Positions 18,926-26,043 of a stretch of DNA of 64,000 nt are shown here, piece after piece; position 1 is the stretch's first letter; every line of letters starts with the position of its first letter. The position numbers and the translations under genes were made by a program. Origin of the DNA: Candidatus Terasakiella magnetica (lineage in GTDB: Bacteria; Pseudomonadota; Alphaproteobacteria; Rhodospirillales; Terasakiellaceae). The stretch lies in NCBI RefSeq assembly GCF_900093605.1, contig NZ_FLYE01000002.1:1-64000 (forward strand). The letters are read 5' to 3'. The notes below the pieces were generated by a model that was given only the letters and a program-made list of their open reading frames with translations, searched no databases and had not been told where the DNA came from.

Positions 18926-19423
18926 TTATTCTTCATCCTCATCGGGCACATCAACCTTGATGGGCACGCCGGGGGTGGTTTTGGCACTGCGAATGGTCAT
19001 GGAGGATTTAACATGGGCCACATTGGGTGCCGCTGTCAGATTTTTAGTGAGAAACTGTTGGTAAGAATCCCAATCTTTTTCAACAATTTTCAGCAGGAAA
19101 TCCGTTTCACCAGCCAGCATATGACATTCACGTACCTCAGGCCATGAACCAACCAGCTCTTCAAAGGCGTTCAGGTCTGCTTCTGCCTGACTGTTTAGAC
19201 CAACATGGGCAAAAACCGTTACGTTAAAGCCAAGGGCAGAAGGGTCAAGCTCAGCATGGTATCCACGCACAAAACCTGCTTCTTCCAAGGCGCGCACCCG
19301 GCGTAAACACGGAGGAGCCGAAATACCAGCACGACGCGCAAGTTCCACATTTGTCATGCGACCATCATCTTGCAGGTCAGCAAGGATGCGGCGGTCGATT
19401 CGGTCAAGTTTGACCTTTTGCAT
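18926..19423 (-). CDS. Lrp/AsnC family transcriptional regulator
   Basis: Leucine-responsive-type regulator (165 aa) with an N-terminal helix-turn-helix (MTNVELARRAGISAPPCLRRVRAL region) and a C-terminal RAM domain for amino-acid binding and oligomer formation. The acidic tail DVPDEDEE is unusual but short. The ATG at 19423 matches the family start (KLDRIDRRIL); upstream in-frame starts are in AT-rich non-coding sequence. It is convergent with greA. Its target genes are unknown. Confidence 0.92.
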   Translation of the reverse strand: MQKVKLDRIDRRILADLQDDGRMTNVELARRAGISAPPCLRRVRALEEAGFVRGYHAELDPSALGFNVTVFAHVGLNSQAEADLNAFEELVGSWPEVRECHMLAGETDFLLKIVEKDWDSYQQFLTKNLTAAPNVAHVKSSMTIRSAKTTPGVPIKVDVPDEDEE

Positions 19424-19719
19424 AATAATTCTACTCCAAAAATTCCCTGTTTGACGCAATGATATTACAATGTTGTGCCTCTTAAGCCAAGAGAAGCTTA
19501 TCAATTTTTTGAAATAAAGTTTCGCTTTTTGTTGTTTATCTTAAAAGATAGAAAATAAAAGTAATTGAGTTATGAGTGTTTAGCGCGTTGTTTAGAAAAT
19601 TCATTCCGTTTCTGTAATTACCTATGATGCAGTTTTGAGTGATTTTAATCAAACAAGCTATGGCCTTGATAAATAAAAGACGTTAGAGTTCACATACTTA
19701 CAGATATTCATTTCCGTTC

Positions 19720-19747
19720 TTGCAAACAGGGGGGAAGGGAGTATAGT
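19720..19747 (+). promoter_or_regulatory. sigma-70 promoter of the peroxiredoxin gene
   Basis: TTGCAA (19720-19725), a 16-bp spacer and TATAGT (19742-19747), 42 bp before the ATG. The rest of the 366-bp gap from the Lrp gene is AT-rich, with no gene I can support. Confidence 0.65.
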
Positions 19748-19789
19748 CTGTAGCTAGTTTTGAATTATTCTAATCTAAAGGAAGAAATA

Positions 19790-20395
19790 ATGTCTCAAGT
19801 TCTCGTGGGCCAAGAAGCACCAGACTTCACTGCACCAGCTGTAATGGGTGATAACTCTATCGAAGGTGAGTTTAACCTGAAATCTTACCTGGACGGCTCT
19901 TACGGCGTACTGTTCTTCTATCCGTTGGACTTCACATTCGTATGTCCTTCTGAAATCATCGCTTTTGACCACCGTGTAAAAGCATTTGAAGAGCGCGGCG
20001 CTAAAGTAATCGCTTGTTCTATCGATTCGCACTTCACACACTTGGCATGGAAAAACACACCGGTAAATGAAGGTGGTTTGGGTCAAGTTCAGTTCCCGAT
20101 GGTTGCTGATATTACTAAAGACATCGTTACTGATTATGGTGTGAAAACGGGTCCTGGTATTGCCTTCCGCGGTACATTCATCATCGACAAAAATGGTCTT
20201 GTTCGCCACCAGTTGGTAAACGACCTACCATTGGGCCGTAACGTTGATGAAACATTGCGTACACTTGACGCTTTGATGTTCCATGAAGAGCATGGCGAAG
20301 TTTGTCCAGCAGGCTGGAACAAAGGCGATTCTGGCATGACAGCTACTCCAGACGGTGTTGCTGCTTACCTGTCTGAAAATGCTGAAGAACTTTAA
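19790..20395 (+). CDS. 2-Cys peroxiredoxin (AhpC/Prx1 type)
   Basis: Thiol peroxidase (201 aa) that reduces hydrogen peroxide and organic peroxides. The peroxidatic cysteine C52 lies in DFTFVCPSEI, and the resolving cysteine C172 in EVCPAGW identifies a typical 2-Cys enzyme. The thioredoxin reductase encoded next is a natural part of its recycling path. A strong ribosome site (AAAGGAAG) and a promoter precede the ATG at 19790, and codon choice looks biased as in highly expressed genes. An in-frame start 30 bp upstream is less likely. Confidence 0.94.
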   Translation: MSQVLVGQEAPDFTAPAVMGDNSIEGEFNLKSYLDGSYGVLFFYPLDFTFVCPSEIIAFDHRVKAFEERGAKVIACSIDSHFTHLAWKNTPVNEGGLGQVQFPMVADITKDIVTDYGVKTGPGIAFRGTFIIDKNGLVRHQLVNDLPLGRNVDETLRTLDALMFHEEHGEVCPAGWNKGDSGMTATPDGVAAYLSENAEEL

Positions 20396-20423
20396 GACTG
20401 TTAAGTCTTTAAGAATAAAGGGA

Positions 20424-20450
20424 AAAGGGAGGCTTCGGCTTCCCTTTTTT
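20424..20450 (+). terminator. terminator after the peroxiredoxin gene
   Basis: Stem AAAGGGA/TCCCTTT closed by GGC-TTCG-GCT (UUCG tetraloop), followed by a T-run. Confidence 0.9.
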
Positions 20451-20536
20451 CTTAACAGCTTGCACGATGGTGTCGAGCTGCCTAGATTATGCGCCCAAAG
20501 AAATTTCTCCCCATATAAAAGATAAGGATGTCTTCA

Positions 20537-21484
20537 ATGTCCGAACAGCACCATTCAAAAGTCCTCATTCTGGGTTCCGGCCCTGCTGGTTATACGACTG
20601 CAATTTATGCAGCGCGTGCAAACCTGAAACCAATTTTGGTGAAAGGCCTGCAACCGGGTGGACAGCTGACCATTACAACGGATGTTGAAAACTATCCCGG
20701 TTTTGCTGACCCGGTTCAGGGCCCTTGGTTGATGGACCAGTTCCATGCTCAAGCTGAAAATGTCGGCACAACCATGTTTGATGACACCATTATTGAGGCT
20801 GACCTTTCATCGCGCCCCTTTAAGCTGACAGGGGACTCCGGTACTGTTTATACGGGTGATACACTTGTAATCTGTACAGGCGCTTCTGCGCGTTGGTTAG
20901 GCCTTGATTCAGAACAGAAATACCAAGGTTTTGGTGTGTCAGCTTGTGCCACATGTGATGGTTTCTTCTATCGTGATAAAGAAGTTGCTGTTGTGGGTGG
21001 CGGTAATACAGCGGTTGAAGAAGCGCTCTATCTGACCAATTTTGCTTCAAAAGTTTATCTCATTCACCGTCGTGATGAGCTGCGCTCTGAAAAAATCCTG
21101 CAAGACCGTCTTCTCAAGCATGAGAAAGTCGAAATGGTCTGGGATAGTGTTGTTGATGAGATCGTTGGTGCTGATGACCCATTTGGTGTCACAGGTGTTA
21201 AGGTCAAAAACGTAAAAACCGATGAGACAAAAGTCATTCCGGTTCACGGCACTTTCATTGCCATTGGTCATGATCCAAACACAGGCTTGTTTAAAGGCCA
21301 GCTAGACATGGATGATGAAAACTACATCATCACCAAATCAGATAGCACACAGACCAGCATTCCCGGTGTTTATGCCGCAGGGGATGTACAAGATAAGACG
21401 TATCAGCAAGCGGTCACAGCAGCGGGTACGGGCTGTATGGCGGCATTGGAAGCCGAGCGTTTTATCGGTGAGAACGAAGGTTGA
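20537..21484 (+). CDS. trxB: Thioredoxin-disulfide reductase
   Basis: FAD/NADPH flavoprotein (315 aa) that reduces thioredoxin. The FAD motif is GSGPAGYT near residue 13, the redox-active pair is C137/C140 (ACATCDG), the NADPH motif is VVGGGNTAVEEA, and a C-terminal FAD motif is VYAAGDVQD. ATG codons lie at 20528 and 20537; AAGGA sits correctly for the second. With the upstream peroxiredoxin it forms a redox-defence pair, though a terminator separates them. Confidence 0.95.
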   Translation: MSEQHHSKVLILGSGPAGYTTAIYAARANLKPILVKGLQPGGQLTITTDVENYPGFADPVQGPWLMDQFHAQAENVGTTMFDDTIIEADLSSRPFKLTGDSGTVYTGDTLVICTGASARWLGLDSEQKYQGFGVSACATCDGFFYRDKEVAVVGGGNTAVEEALYLTNFASKVYLIHRRDELRSEKILQDRLLKHEKVEMVWDSVVDEIVGADDPFGVTGVKVKNVKTDETKVIPVHGTFIAIGHDPNTGLFKGQLDMDDENYIITKSDSTQTSIPGVYAAGDVQDKTYQQAVTAAGTGCMAALEAERFIGENEG

Positions 21485-21518
21485 TCTTCAGTTTTTGAAG
21501 TGAAGCGTTAATTCTTAA

Positions 21519-21551
21519 GGCGAAAGGGCATTTTTCCCTTTCGCCTTTTTT
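21519..21551 (+). terminator. terminator after trxB
   Basis: Perfect 10-bp stem GGCGAAAGGG/CCCTTTCGCC followed by six T. Confidence 0.93.
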
Positions 21552-21603
21552 ATCTATGCGCTATATGCATACCATCTATGCGCTGGATGAATGGAAAATA
21601 AAA

Positions 21604-22491
21604 ATGCATTGGGATAAATTACGTGTGTTTCATGCTGTGGCAGAAGCGGGAAGCTTCACACATGCAGGGGAAAACCTCAATTTAAGCCAATCGGCCGTGA
21701 GCCGCCAAATCAGCGCCTTAGAAGATAGCTTACAGGTCAGCCTGTTTCACCGTCATGCCCGTGGCCTGATCCTGACGGAACAGGGCGAAATGCTCTATAA
21801 AACCGCCCATGATGTATTTGCCAAACTGGCCATGGTTGAAAGCCAGCTTGTTGAAAGTAAGGAAAAGCCCCAAGGTACGCTCAAGATCACCACGACGGTT
21901 GCTTTTGGCTCAACATGGTTAACGCCAAAACTGCGTGAGTTCCTCGAGCTTTATCCTGAAATTGAAGTGAGTGTGGTTCTAACCGATACCGAGCTTGACC
22001 TTTCCATGCGCGAAGCTGACGTTGCCATTCGCATGAGCCCGCCCAAACAGCCTGACCTGATCCAGCGTCATTTATGGAGCATGCCGTATCATATTTATGG
22101 GGCGCCAGAGTATTTGAAGAAATATGGCATGCCAACAAATGCACAGGATTTGGATAATCACCGTATTATTGTTTATGGGGATGATGTCAAACAACCAGTA
22201 CAAGGCTTAAACTGGCTGCTTTCAGCAGGGCGCAGTGATGGCACCAAACGTACAGCTGCTTTGCGGGTTAATAACGTTTATGGCATTTATCGCGCAGTAC
22301 AAAGTGGAATCGGTCTTGGTGCTTTGCCCGAATATATGAGCCGGGAAGTGGGCAATCTTGTGGAGATTCTCCCAGAAATGCGGGGTCCGGTGATTGATAC
22401 CTATTTTGTTTACCCTGAGGAGTTGAGAAACTCGAAAAGAATTACTCTTTTTAGAGACTTTATAGTCCGCAAAATGGGACAGGCCCTTTAA
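21604..22491 (+). CDS. LysR family transcriptional regulator
   Basis: LysR-type regulator (295 aa). The N-terminal winged helix-turn-helix (HAVAEAGSFTHAGENLNLSQ) is followed by a periplasmic-binding-protein-like effector domain. The start at 21604 gives MHWDKLRVF, the normal family beginning; an in-frame ATG at 21556 would overlap the region just past the trxB terminator. The effector is unknown. It follows trxB in the same direction and may have its own promoter. Confidence 0.9.
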   Translation: MHWDKLRVFHAVAEAGSFTHAGENLNLSQSAVSRQISALEDSLQVSLFHRHARGLILTEQGEMLYKTAHDVFAKLAMVESQLVESKEKPQGTLKITTTVAFGSTWLTPKLREFLELYPEIEVSVVLTDTELDLSMREADVAIRMSPPKQPDLIQRHLWSMPYHIYGAPEYLKKYGMPTNAQDLDNHRIIVYGDDVKQPVQGLNWLLSAGRSDGTKRTAALRVNNVYGIYRAVQSGIGLGALPEYMSREVGNLVEILPEMRGPVIDTYFVYPEELRNSKRITLFRDFIVRKMGQAL

Positions 22492-22621
22492 TCTAAAATT
22501 GACTAGAGAGACAATAATCGGCTGAAAGCTGTTGTTTTCTCACCGGTATGCAAAAAACGCATGTCTGCTTTGAGAAAATAATAATGGTCATTGTTGTTTG
22601 GAAATTATACAAAGGCTTTAT

Positions 22622-22765
22622 CGCTTTGTTGCGTTGCAGCAAAGCATCTTCCCCTCAGGGTTTCCCTGAGTGTGAGGGTCCCCTCTAAGGGTTGACCCTA
22701 CGTCTCCCAGACGTGAAGCCTCCCTGTTAAAACTTGCCGGATCCTTTTGGATCCGGTTTTTTTTT
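22622..22765 (+). ncRNA. putative small RNA, copy 1 of a tandem pair
   Basis: Four successive hairpins end in a strong intrinsic terminator: CTCAGGG/CCCTGAG (22654-22670), GAGGGTC..GACCCT (22674-22699), ACGTCT-CCC-AGACGT (22700-22714) and CCGGATCC/GGATCCGG plus T9 (22737-22765). A C-rich single-stranded stretch GCCTCCCTG lies between the last two, and the third loop also exposes CTCCC, both complementary to ribosome-binding sites. Layout and anti-Shine-Dalgarno motif resemble the alphaproteobacterial CcsR/cuckoo RNAs. The 5' end is a guess. Confidence 0.7.
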
Positions 22766-22904
22766 GGTCTTTTGGCGTAATTCTTTAGTATAAGATTGTT
22801 TTATATCAATATGTTATATGCATGTCATGCGTCTAGTGCATGGTGGGGTTGTGAAAAAAAGACTAGATAAAATTTTATAAAAATAATATACATAATTCAT
22901 CAAA

Positions 22905-23041
22905 TGCTGCAGCGCAGTATTTAACGAGTTTCCGAGGGTCTTTCCTCGGTTCCTGAGGGCCATCTTTTTGGTCCTACGTCTCCCAGACGTAAAGCCTCCC
23001 TGTTATAAACTTGCCGGATCATTCGTGATCCGGCTATTTTT
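22905..23041 (+). ncRNA. putative small RNA, copy 2 of a tandem pair
   Basis: Paralogue of the preceding element. It keeps the third hairpin ACGTCT-CCC-AGACGT (22976-22990), the GCCTCCCTG linker and a terminator GCCGGATC/GATCCGGC plus T7. The first two hairpins differ in bases but stay paired: CCGAGG/CCTCGG (22932-22949) and AGGGCC/GGTCCT (22956-22975). Such paired changes argue for selection on RNA structure. Its terminator overlaps the 3' end of the convergent aminotransferase gene. Confidence 0.7.
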
Positions 23042-23885
23042 TTGCCCAGTCGAAATAAAGCTCGCGCAAATGCATGGTGATTTCCCCAATCGCAAACTCC
23101 TGATTCTCTAATTTGGTAAGTGGGCCGACTTTAAAATAATTACCCGTCCCAAATATCTCATCGGCTTCAAACAGCTCGTCAAACTCAATCGCTTTTTCAA
23201 TCACATCTAAGCCATCATGTTTGGCAAGCTTGATAACGCGCTGGCGCGTGATGCCATTGAGGAAAGTTCCGTTGGCTTGTGGCGTAAAAATTCGTCCATC
23301 TTTCACATAGAAGAGATTGGTATAGGCAAATTCAGCAACATTGCCCACAGGATCAAGAACAACCGCAGTATCAAAGCCCTTTTCGTTGGCTTCAGCAACG
23401 CATCGCCCCACATTTGGGTAAAGGCAGGAGGCTTTGGCATCTGTTGGCGCCATGTCGCGCGCAGGGCGACGAAAACTTGATTTGCATGCACTAAACCCAT
23501 TGGGTTGGGGAAGGGGGGCTTCAAATACAGACAGGACAAAACGTGTGCTGGCTGGGTCTGGTGTGATAAACCCCGTTTCGCCATAAAACATGGGACAGAC
23601 ATAAAGCTCACTGCCTGAGGGGAATTTTGTCACACCCTCCCAGGAAAGATCAGCAATTTCTAAGGCGCTTAACATGGGAGCCATGCCAAGGATACGTGCA
23701 GAATTAATCGCACGTTGGCAATGTAAGTCGAGATCAGGGATCACCCCGTCAAAGGCCCGCGCGCCATCAAATACAGTTGAAGAGAGCCAGACCCCATGGG
23801 TTCGTGGCCCCATAATATGTGGGTTTCCCTTTGTCCATGCGCCATCAAAGTAGGTCCATGTGAGCCCACTGCCAATGTTTCCCAT
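23034..23885 (-). CDS. Class IV aminotransferase (branched-chain type)
   Basis: PLP-dependent fold-type IV aminotransferase (283 aa), most like branched-chain amino acid aminotransferases. It transfers amino groups between branched-chain amino acids and 2-oxoglutarate. Signatures are the N-terminal FDGAWTKGNPHIMGPRTHG, the catalytic-lysine region ASCLYPNVGRCV, where K is just ahead, and the phosphate-binding NGITRQRVIKLA. A D-amino-acid or aminodeoxychorismate role cannot be excluded. It is convergent with the small-RNA pair. Confidence 0.85.
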   Translation of the reverse strand: MGNIGSGLTWTYFDGAWTKGNPHIMGPRTHGVWLSSTVFDGARAFDGVIPDLDLHCQRAINSARILGMAPMLSALEIADLSWEGVTKFPSGSELYVCPMFYGETGFITPDPASTRFVLSVFEAPLPQPNGFSACKSSFRRPARDMAPTDAKASCLYPNVGRCVAEANEKGFDTAVVLDPVGNVAEFAYTNLFYVKDGRIFTPQANGTFLNGITRQRVIKLAKHDGLDVIEKAIEFDELFEADEIFGTGNYFKVGPLTKLENQEFAIGEITMHLRELYFDWAKK

Positions 23886-23912
23886 TATATGCTCCCTGTT
23901 TTATATGCTTCT

Positions 23913-24089
23913 TTATTTATGTTGGGGGCGCATTGGGGTTTTTGAAGGGGTTTTTATGGCTTTGCGTTTTTTAAGGCGATTAAAGATGAGCTGATCCATC
24001 AGCAGTCTTTGCTGAAAAGGGCGCTGTGGAACAGGTGCAAGCAGATGCTTTGCAATAGGTCCATTGAAACGCAATTCTAATGAGGTCAT
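23913..24089 (-). CDS. Small basic hypothetical protein
   Basis: A 58-residue ORF with a very good ribosome site (AAGGAAAAGAA directly before the ATG at 24089). It starts MTSLELRFNGP and has a Lys/Arg/Pro-rich C-terminal third. It precedes the aminotransferase gene on the same strand with a 27-bp gap, so it may be its leader gene. No family recognised. It could be a chance ORF, but the ribosome site and spacing speak for translation. Confidence 0.5.
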   Translation of the reverse strand: MTSLELRFNGPIAKHLLAPVPQRPFQQRLLMDQLIFNRLKKRKAIKTPSKTPMRPQHK

Positions 24090-24159
24090 TTCTTTTCCTT
24101 TTTTAGGGCTTAGGAAAATAGACCTAGTATGGATTTTTCAAATGTAAAGGGCTGATGGC

Positions 24160-24792
24160 TTATTGAGAGGCCCAAATGATGCGATGAATCCAGACAATCT
24201 CGTCCATTTCAAAGAAACGGTCTTCATAATCTGGGTTTAAAGATTGTAGCTCGATCTTGCGCGCAGAGCGTCGGCGAAGCTGTTTTGCCATGACTTCGCC
24301 CTCAATGGTTTTTACAACTACACGATCGCCTCGGCGGATATTGGCATTGGGAGAGACCAACACAAGGTCCCCATCACGATAAACCGGCTCCATACTCGCC
24401 CCGGTGATTTCAAGTGCATAGGCATTGGAATCGGGCACATCGGGAAAGGGGATTTCATCCCAGCTTCCCCCGGTTGGATAACCTGCATCATCAAAGAAAC
24501 CTTGAGATCCCGCTTGGGCAAGACCAATAAGGGGAACGTTGCGAATCACCCCGCGTGCGCCTTCACCTTGAACATAATTGATAAATTCATTCAGGTTAGA
24601 GCCCGTGGCTTCTAAAACTTTTGCGATGCTTTCCGTGCTGGGCCAGCGGGCTTTGCCCTCGCGGGTTACACGTTTGCTTTTATTAAATGTGGTCGGGTCC
24701 AATCCGGCCTTTTTAGCAAGGCCAGAAGCGGATAAACCATATTCCTGAGCAAGGCGATCAAGCGCGCGCCATATATCTGCATGTTTTAACAT
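24160..24792 (-). CDS. S24 family (LexA/CI-like) transcriptional repressor
   Basis: Repressor (210 aa) with an N-terminal helix-turn-helix (YGLSASGLAKKAGLDPTTFNK) and a C-terminal S24 peptidase domain with the nucleophile serine in GASMEPVYRDGD and the general-base lysine in VMAKQL. A possible self-cleavage AG lies in GLAQAGSQG. Proteins of this design lose activity when RecA filaments trigger self-cleavage. It is divergent from the first gene of the phage cluster and the shared gap carries repeated boxes, so it is probably the repressor of that cluster. A purely host role is possible. Confidence 0.88.
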   Translation of the reverse strand: MLKHADIWRALDRLAQEYGLSASGLAKKAGLDPTTFNKSKRVTREGKARWPSTESIAKVLEATGSNLNEFINYVQGEGARGVIRNVPLIGLAQAGSQGFFDDAGYPTGGSWDEIPFPDVPDSNAYALEITGASMEPVYRDGDLVLVSPNANIRRGDRVVVKTIEGEVMAKQLRRRSARKIELQSLNPDYEDRFFEMDEIVWIHRIIWASQ

Positions 24793-24880
24793 GGGAGCAT
24801 TATCCTAGATGTAGGATGGGAATGCTATAGGAATTTATTGAAAACTTTAAGTTGACATGGGAATGTTTTGCTGTAAATAA
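24791..24880 (+). promoter_or_regulatory. divergent control region: promoter with putative repressor boxes
   Basis: A near-consensus promoter toward the phage genes, TTGACA (24852-24857) with TAAATA after 16 bp (24874-24879), overlaps the box ATGGGAATG (24857-24865). The same 9-mer occurs at 24816-24824 and a variant ATGGGAGCA at 24791, at the repressor's start codon. The boxes may be operators for the S24 repressor. Confidence 0.55.
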
Positions 24881-24941
24881 ATGTTCCTGTTGTGTTCTTA
24901 TTTTAAATGCACCAGATAGTTTCAAGAAAGAAGGATTTGAT

Positions 24942-25310
24942 ATGTCAACCACGAGAAGAATTGTATTGCCCCCCACCCATGATGTTGAAACCGTTCCTTT
25001 TGCAGACGGGGAAGAAGCTTGGTTCTGGTTTTCGCGCTGCCAGTTGATGCGCCATGATGGGGCGCGTTTTGTTGCTGGCATGGTGGAAACACCGCGCCCC
25101 TGTGACCCTGATGATGTTTATCGTGCGGTCATGGATATTTATCGCCAACGTCTTATTGAAAACCCGCATTTGCAGGTTTTGGGCAGTTATGGCGAAAAAC
25201 TAACCCCACCGGATCAATATGCCCGTGAAGAAAAGCGCGATGTCCCTTTATGGGAAGAAGCACTGGGCCAACTGGCTGACGCCTTGCGCAAGAAAGGGAT
25301 AGTGAGATGA
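24942..25310 (+). CDS. Phage-cluster hypothetical protein
   Basis: First gene of the phage-like cluster (122 aa), soluble, with no recognised domain. The ATG at 24942 has AAGAAGGA as ribosome site, 71 bp from the -35 box of the divergent promoter. It overlaps the next gene by 4 bp (ATGA). Residues such as EEAWFWFSRCQLMRHDGARF in the middle look conserved in style but I cannot assign a family. Confidence 0.75.
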   Translation: MSTTRRIVLPPTHDVETVPFADGEEAWFWFSRCQLMRHDGARFVAGMVETPRPCDPDDVYRAVMDIYRQRLIENPHLQVLGSYGEKLTPPDQYAREEKRDVPLWEEALGQLADALRKKGIVR

Positions 25311-25705
25311 GCCGGGCCTTAATTGTATATAGTGATAATACGGGTGTCTGGTGGTTGCGTTTTTTGCGCGCTGGGTTTCGCCATTGTTTTATCATTTTGG
25401 AAACCGACCGGGGAACCATCTGGGTGGACCCGTTAAGTAATAACTTAACCTTGAAAATTCTGGAAGGTTATGAGCTGGCAGGCCTGATCCGTTGGTATCG
25501 CGATATGGGCATGCATGTTCAGTCGGTTTGCCTCGATGATAATAAGGTGAAGAGTTTTCCATGGGCACCTATGACATGTGTGGAAGTGGTTAAGCGTCTT
25601 GTGGGTATTCGCAATCCTTTCATTATCACGCCCTATCAGCTTTATTTATCTATAAAAGGAACAAAAAGTGAAAATATAGGAAAAAATATATTGACATTAG
25701 GGTGA
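25307..25705 (+). CDS. Phage-cluster protein, possible permuted papain-like fold
   Basis: A 132-residue protein translationally coupled to the preceding gene. A histidine in RAGFRHCFI and a later cysteine in TCVEVVKRLVGI, followed by ITPYQLYLSI, recall the permuted NlpC/P60-like small proteins common at the start of alphaproteobacterial phage head operons. The fold call is an inference from motif spacing. The gene 3' end contains TTGACA of the next promoter. Confidence 0.65.
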   Translation: MSRALIVYSDNTGVWWLRFLRAGFRHCFIILETDRGTIWVDPLSNNLTLKILEGYELAGLIRWYRDMGMHVQSVCLDDNKVKSFPWAPMTCVEVVKRLVGIRNPFIITPYQLYLSIKGTKSENIGKNILTLG

Positions 25706-25719
25706 GAGGCTGCTACATA
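25691..25719 (+). promoter_or_regulatory. strong sigma-70 promoter ahead of the head genes
   Basis: TTGACA (25691-25696), exactly 17 bp, then TGC-TACATA (extended -10; 25714-25719). The start point would lie just in front of the 26-bp repeat at 25723. Confidence 0.8.
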
Positions 25720-25722
25720 TAG

Positions 25723-25748
25723 CCTCAGTCAACAGGAGAAGTGTGACC
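25723..25748 (+). repeat. 26-bp direct repeat, copy 1
   Basis: Identical to 33481-33506 over 26 bp, starting CCTCAGTC and ending GTGTGACC. It sits at the expected start of the transcript from the promoter at 25691, directly before a terminator. Confidence 0.9.
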
Positions 25749-25782
25749 AAAGCCCTTTGAGGAAACTCAAGAGGGCTTTTTT
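25749..25782 (+). terminator. leader terminator before the portal operon
   Basis: AAGCCCT-TTGAG / CTCAA-G-AGGGCTT with a GAAA tetraloop and a T6 run. It would end transcription about 60 nt after the promoter at 25691, which gives either a short RNA or an antitermination-controlled leader. Confidence 0.88.
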
Positions 25783-25832
25783 ATTGGGCGAATTCTGCCC
25801 GCATATCTTTGAAAATTTAAGAGGAGAGTCTC

Positions 25833-26042
25833 ATGGGAGGAATGTTTTCTAGCCCGGAACCACCTGCGCCCTTGCCAGAACCACCTGCACCGCCTGATCC
25901 GGCTGAAGCAGAACGTGAAGAACGACTGAAAAATATGGAACGTCGTCGTCGTGGTCGCCAAGGCACCGTCCAAACTTCGTGGCGCGGTCTGGAACAAAGC
26001 GATCAAGCCCCGCAAACGGGCAAGCAGTTATTAGGAGATTAA
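25833..26042 (+). CDS. Small proline-rich phage protein preceding the portal
   Basis: A 69-residue protein: proline-rich N-terminal third (SSPEPPAPLPEPPAPP), then a basic stretch (MERRRRGRQGT), ending in a QLLGD tail. Proteins of this pattern are common next to head genes of alphaproteobacterial phages; the function is not known. A strong ribosome site (GAGGAGA) precedes it, and the portal start codon follows its stop by 1 bp. Confidence 0.75.
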   Translation: MGGMFSSPEPPAPLPEPPAPPDPAEAEREERLKNMERRRRGRQGTVQTSWRGLEQSDQAPQTGKQLLGD

Positions 26043-26043
26043 T

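Noticed and set aside
20537-22491. LysR gene as OxyR controlling the peroxiredoxin
   Set aside because: It lacks the cysteine pair context of OxyR that I could recognise in the effector domain; kept as an unassigned LysR regulator.
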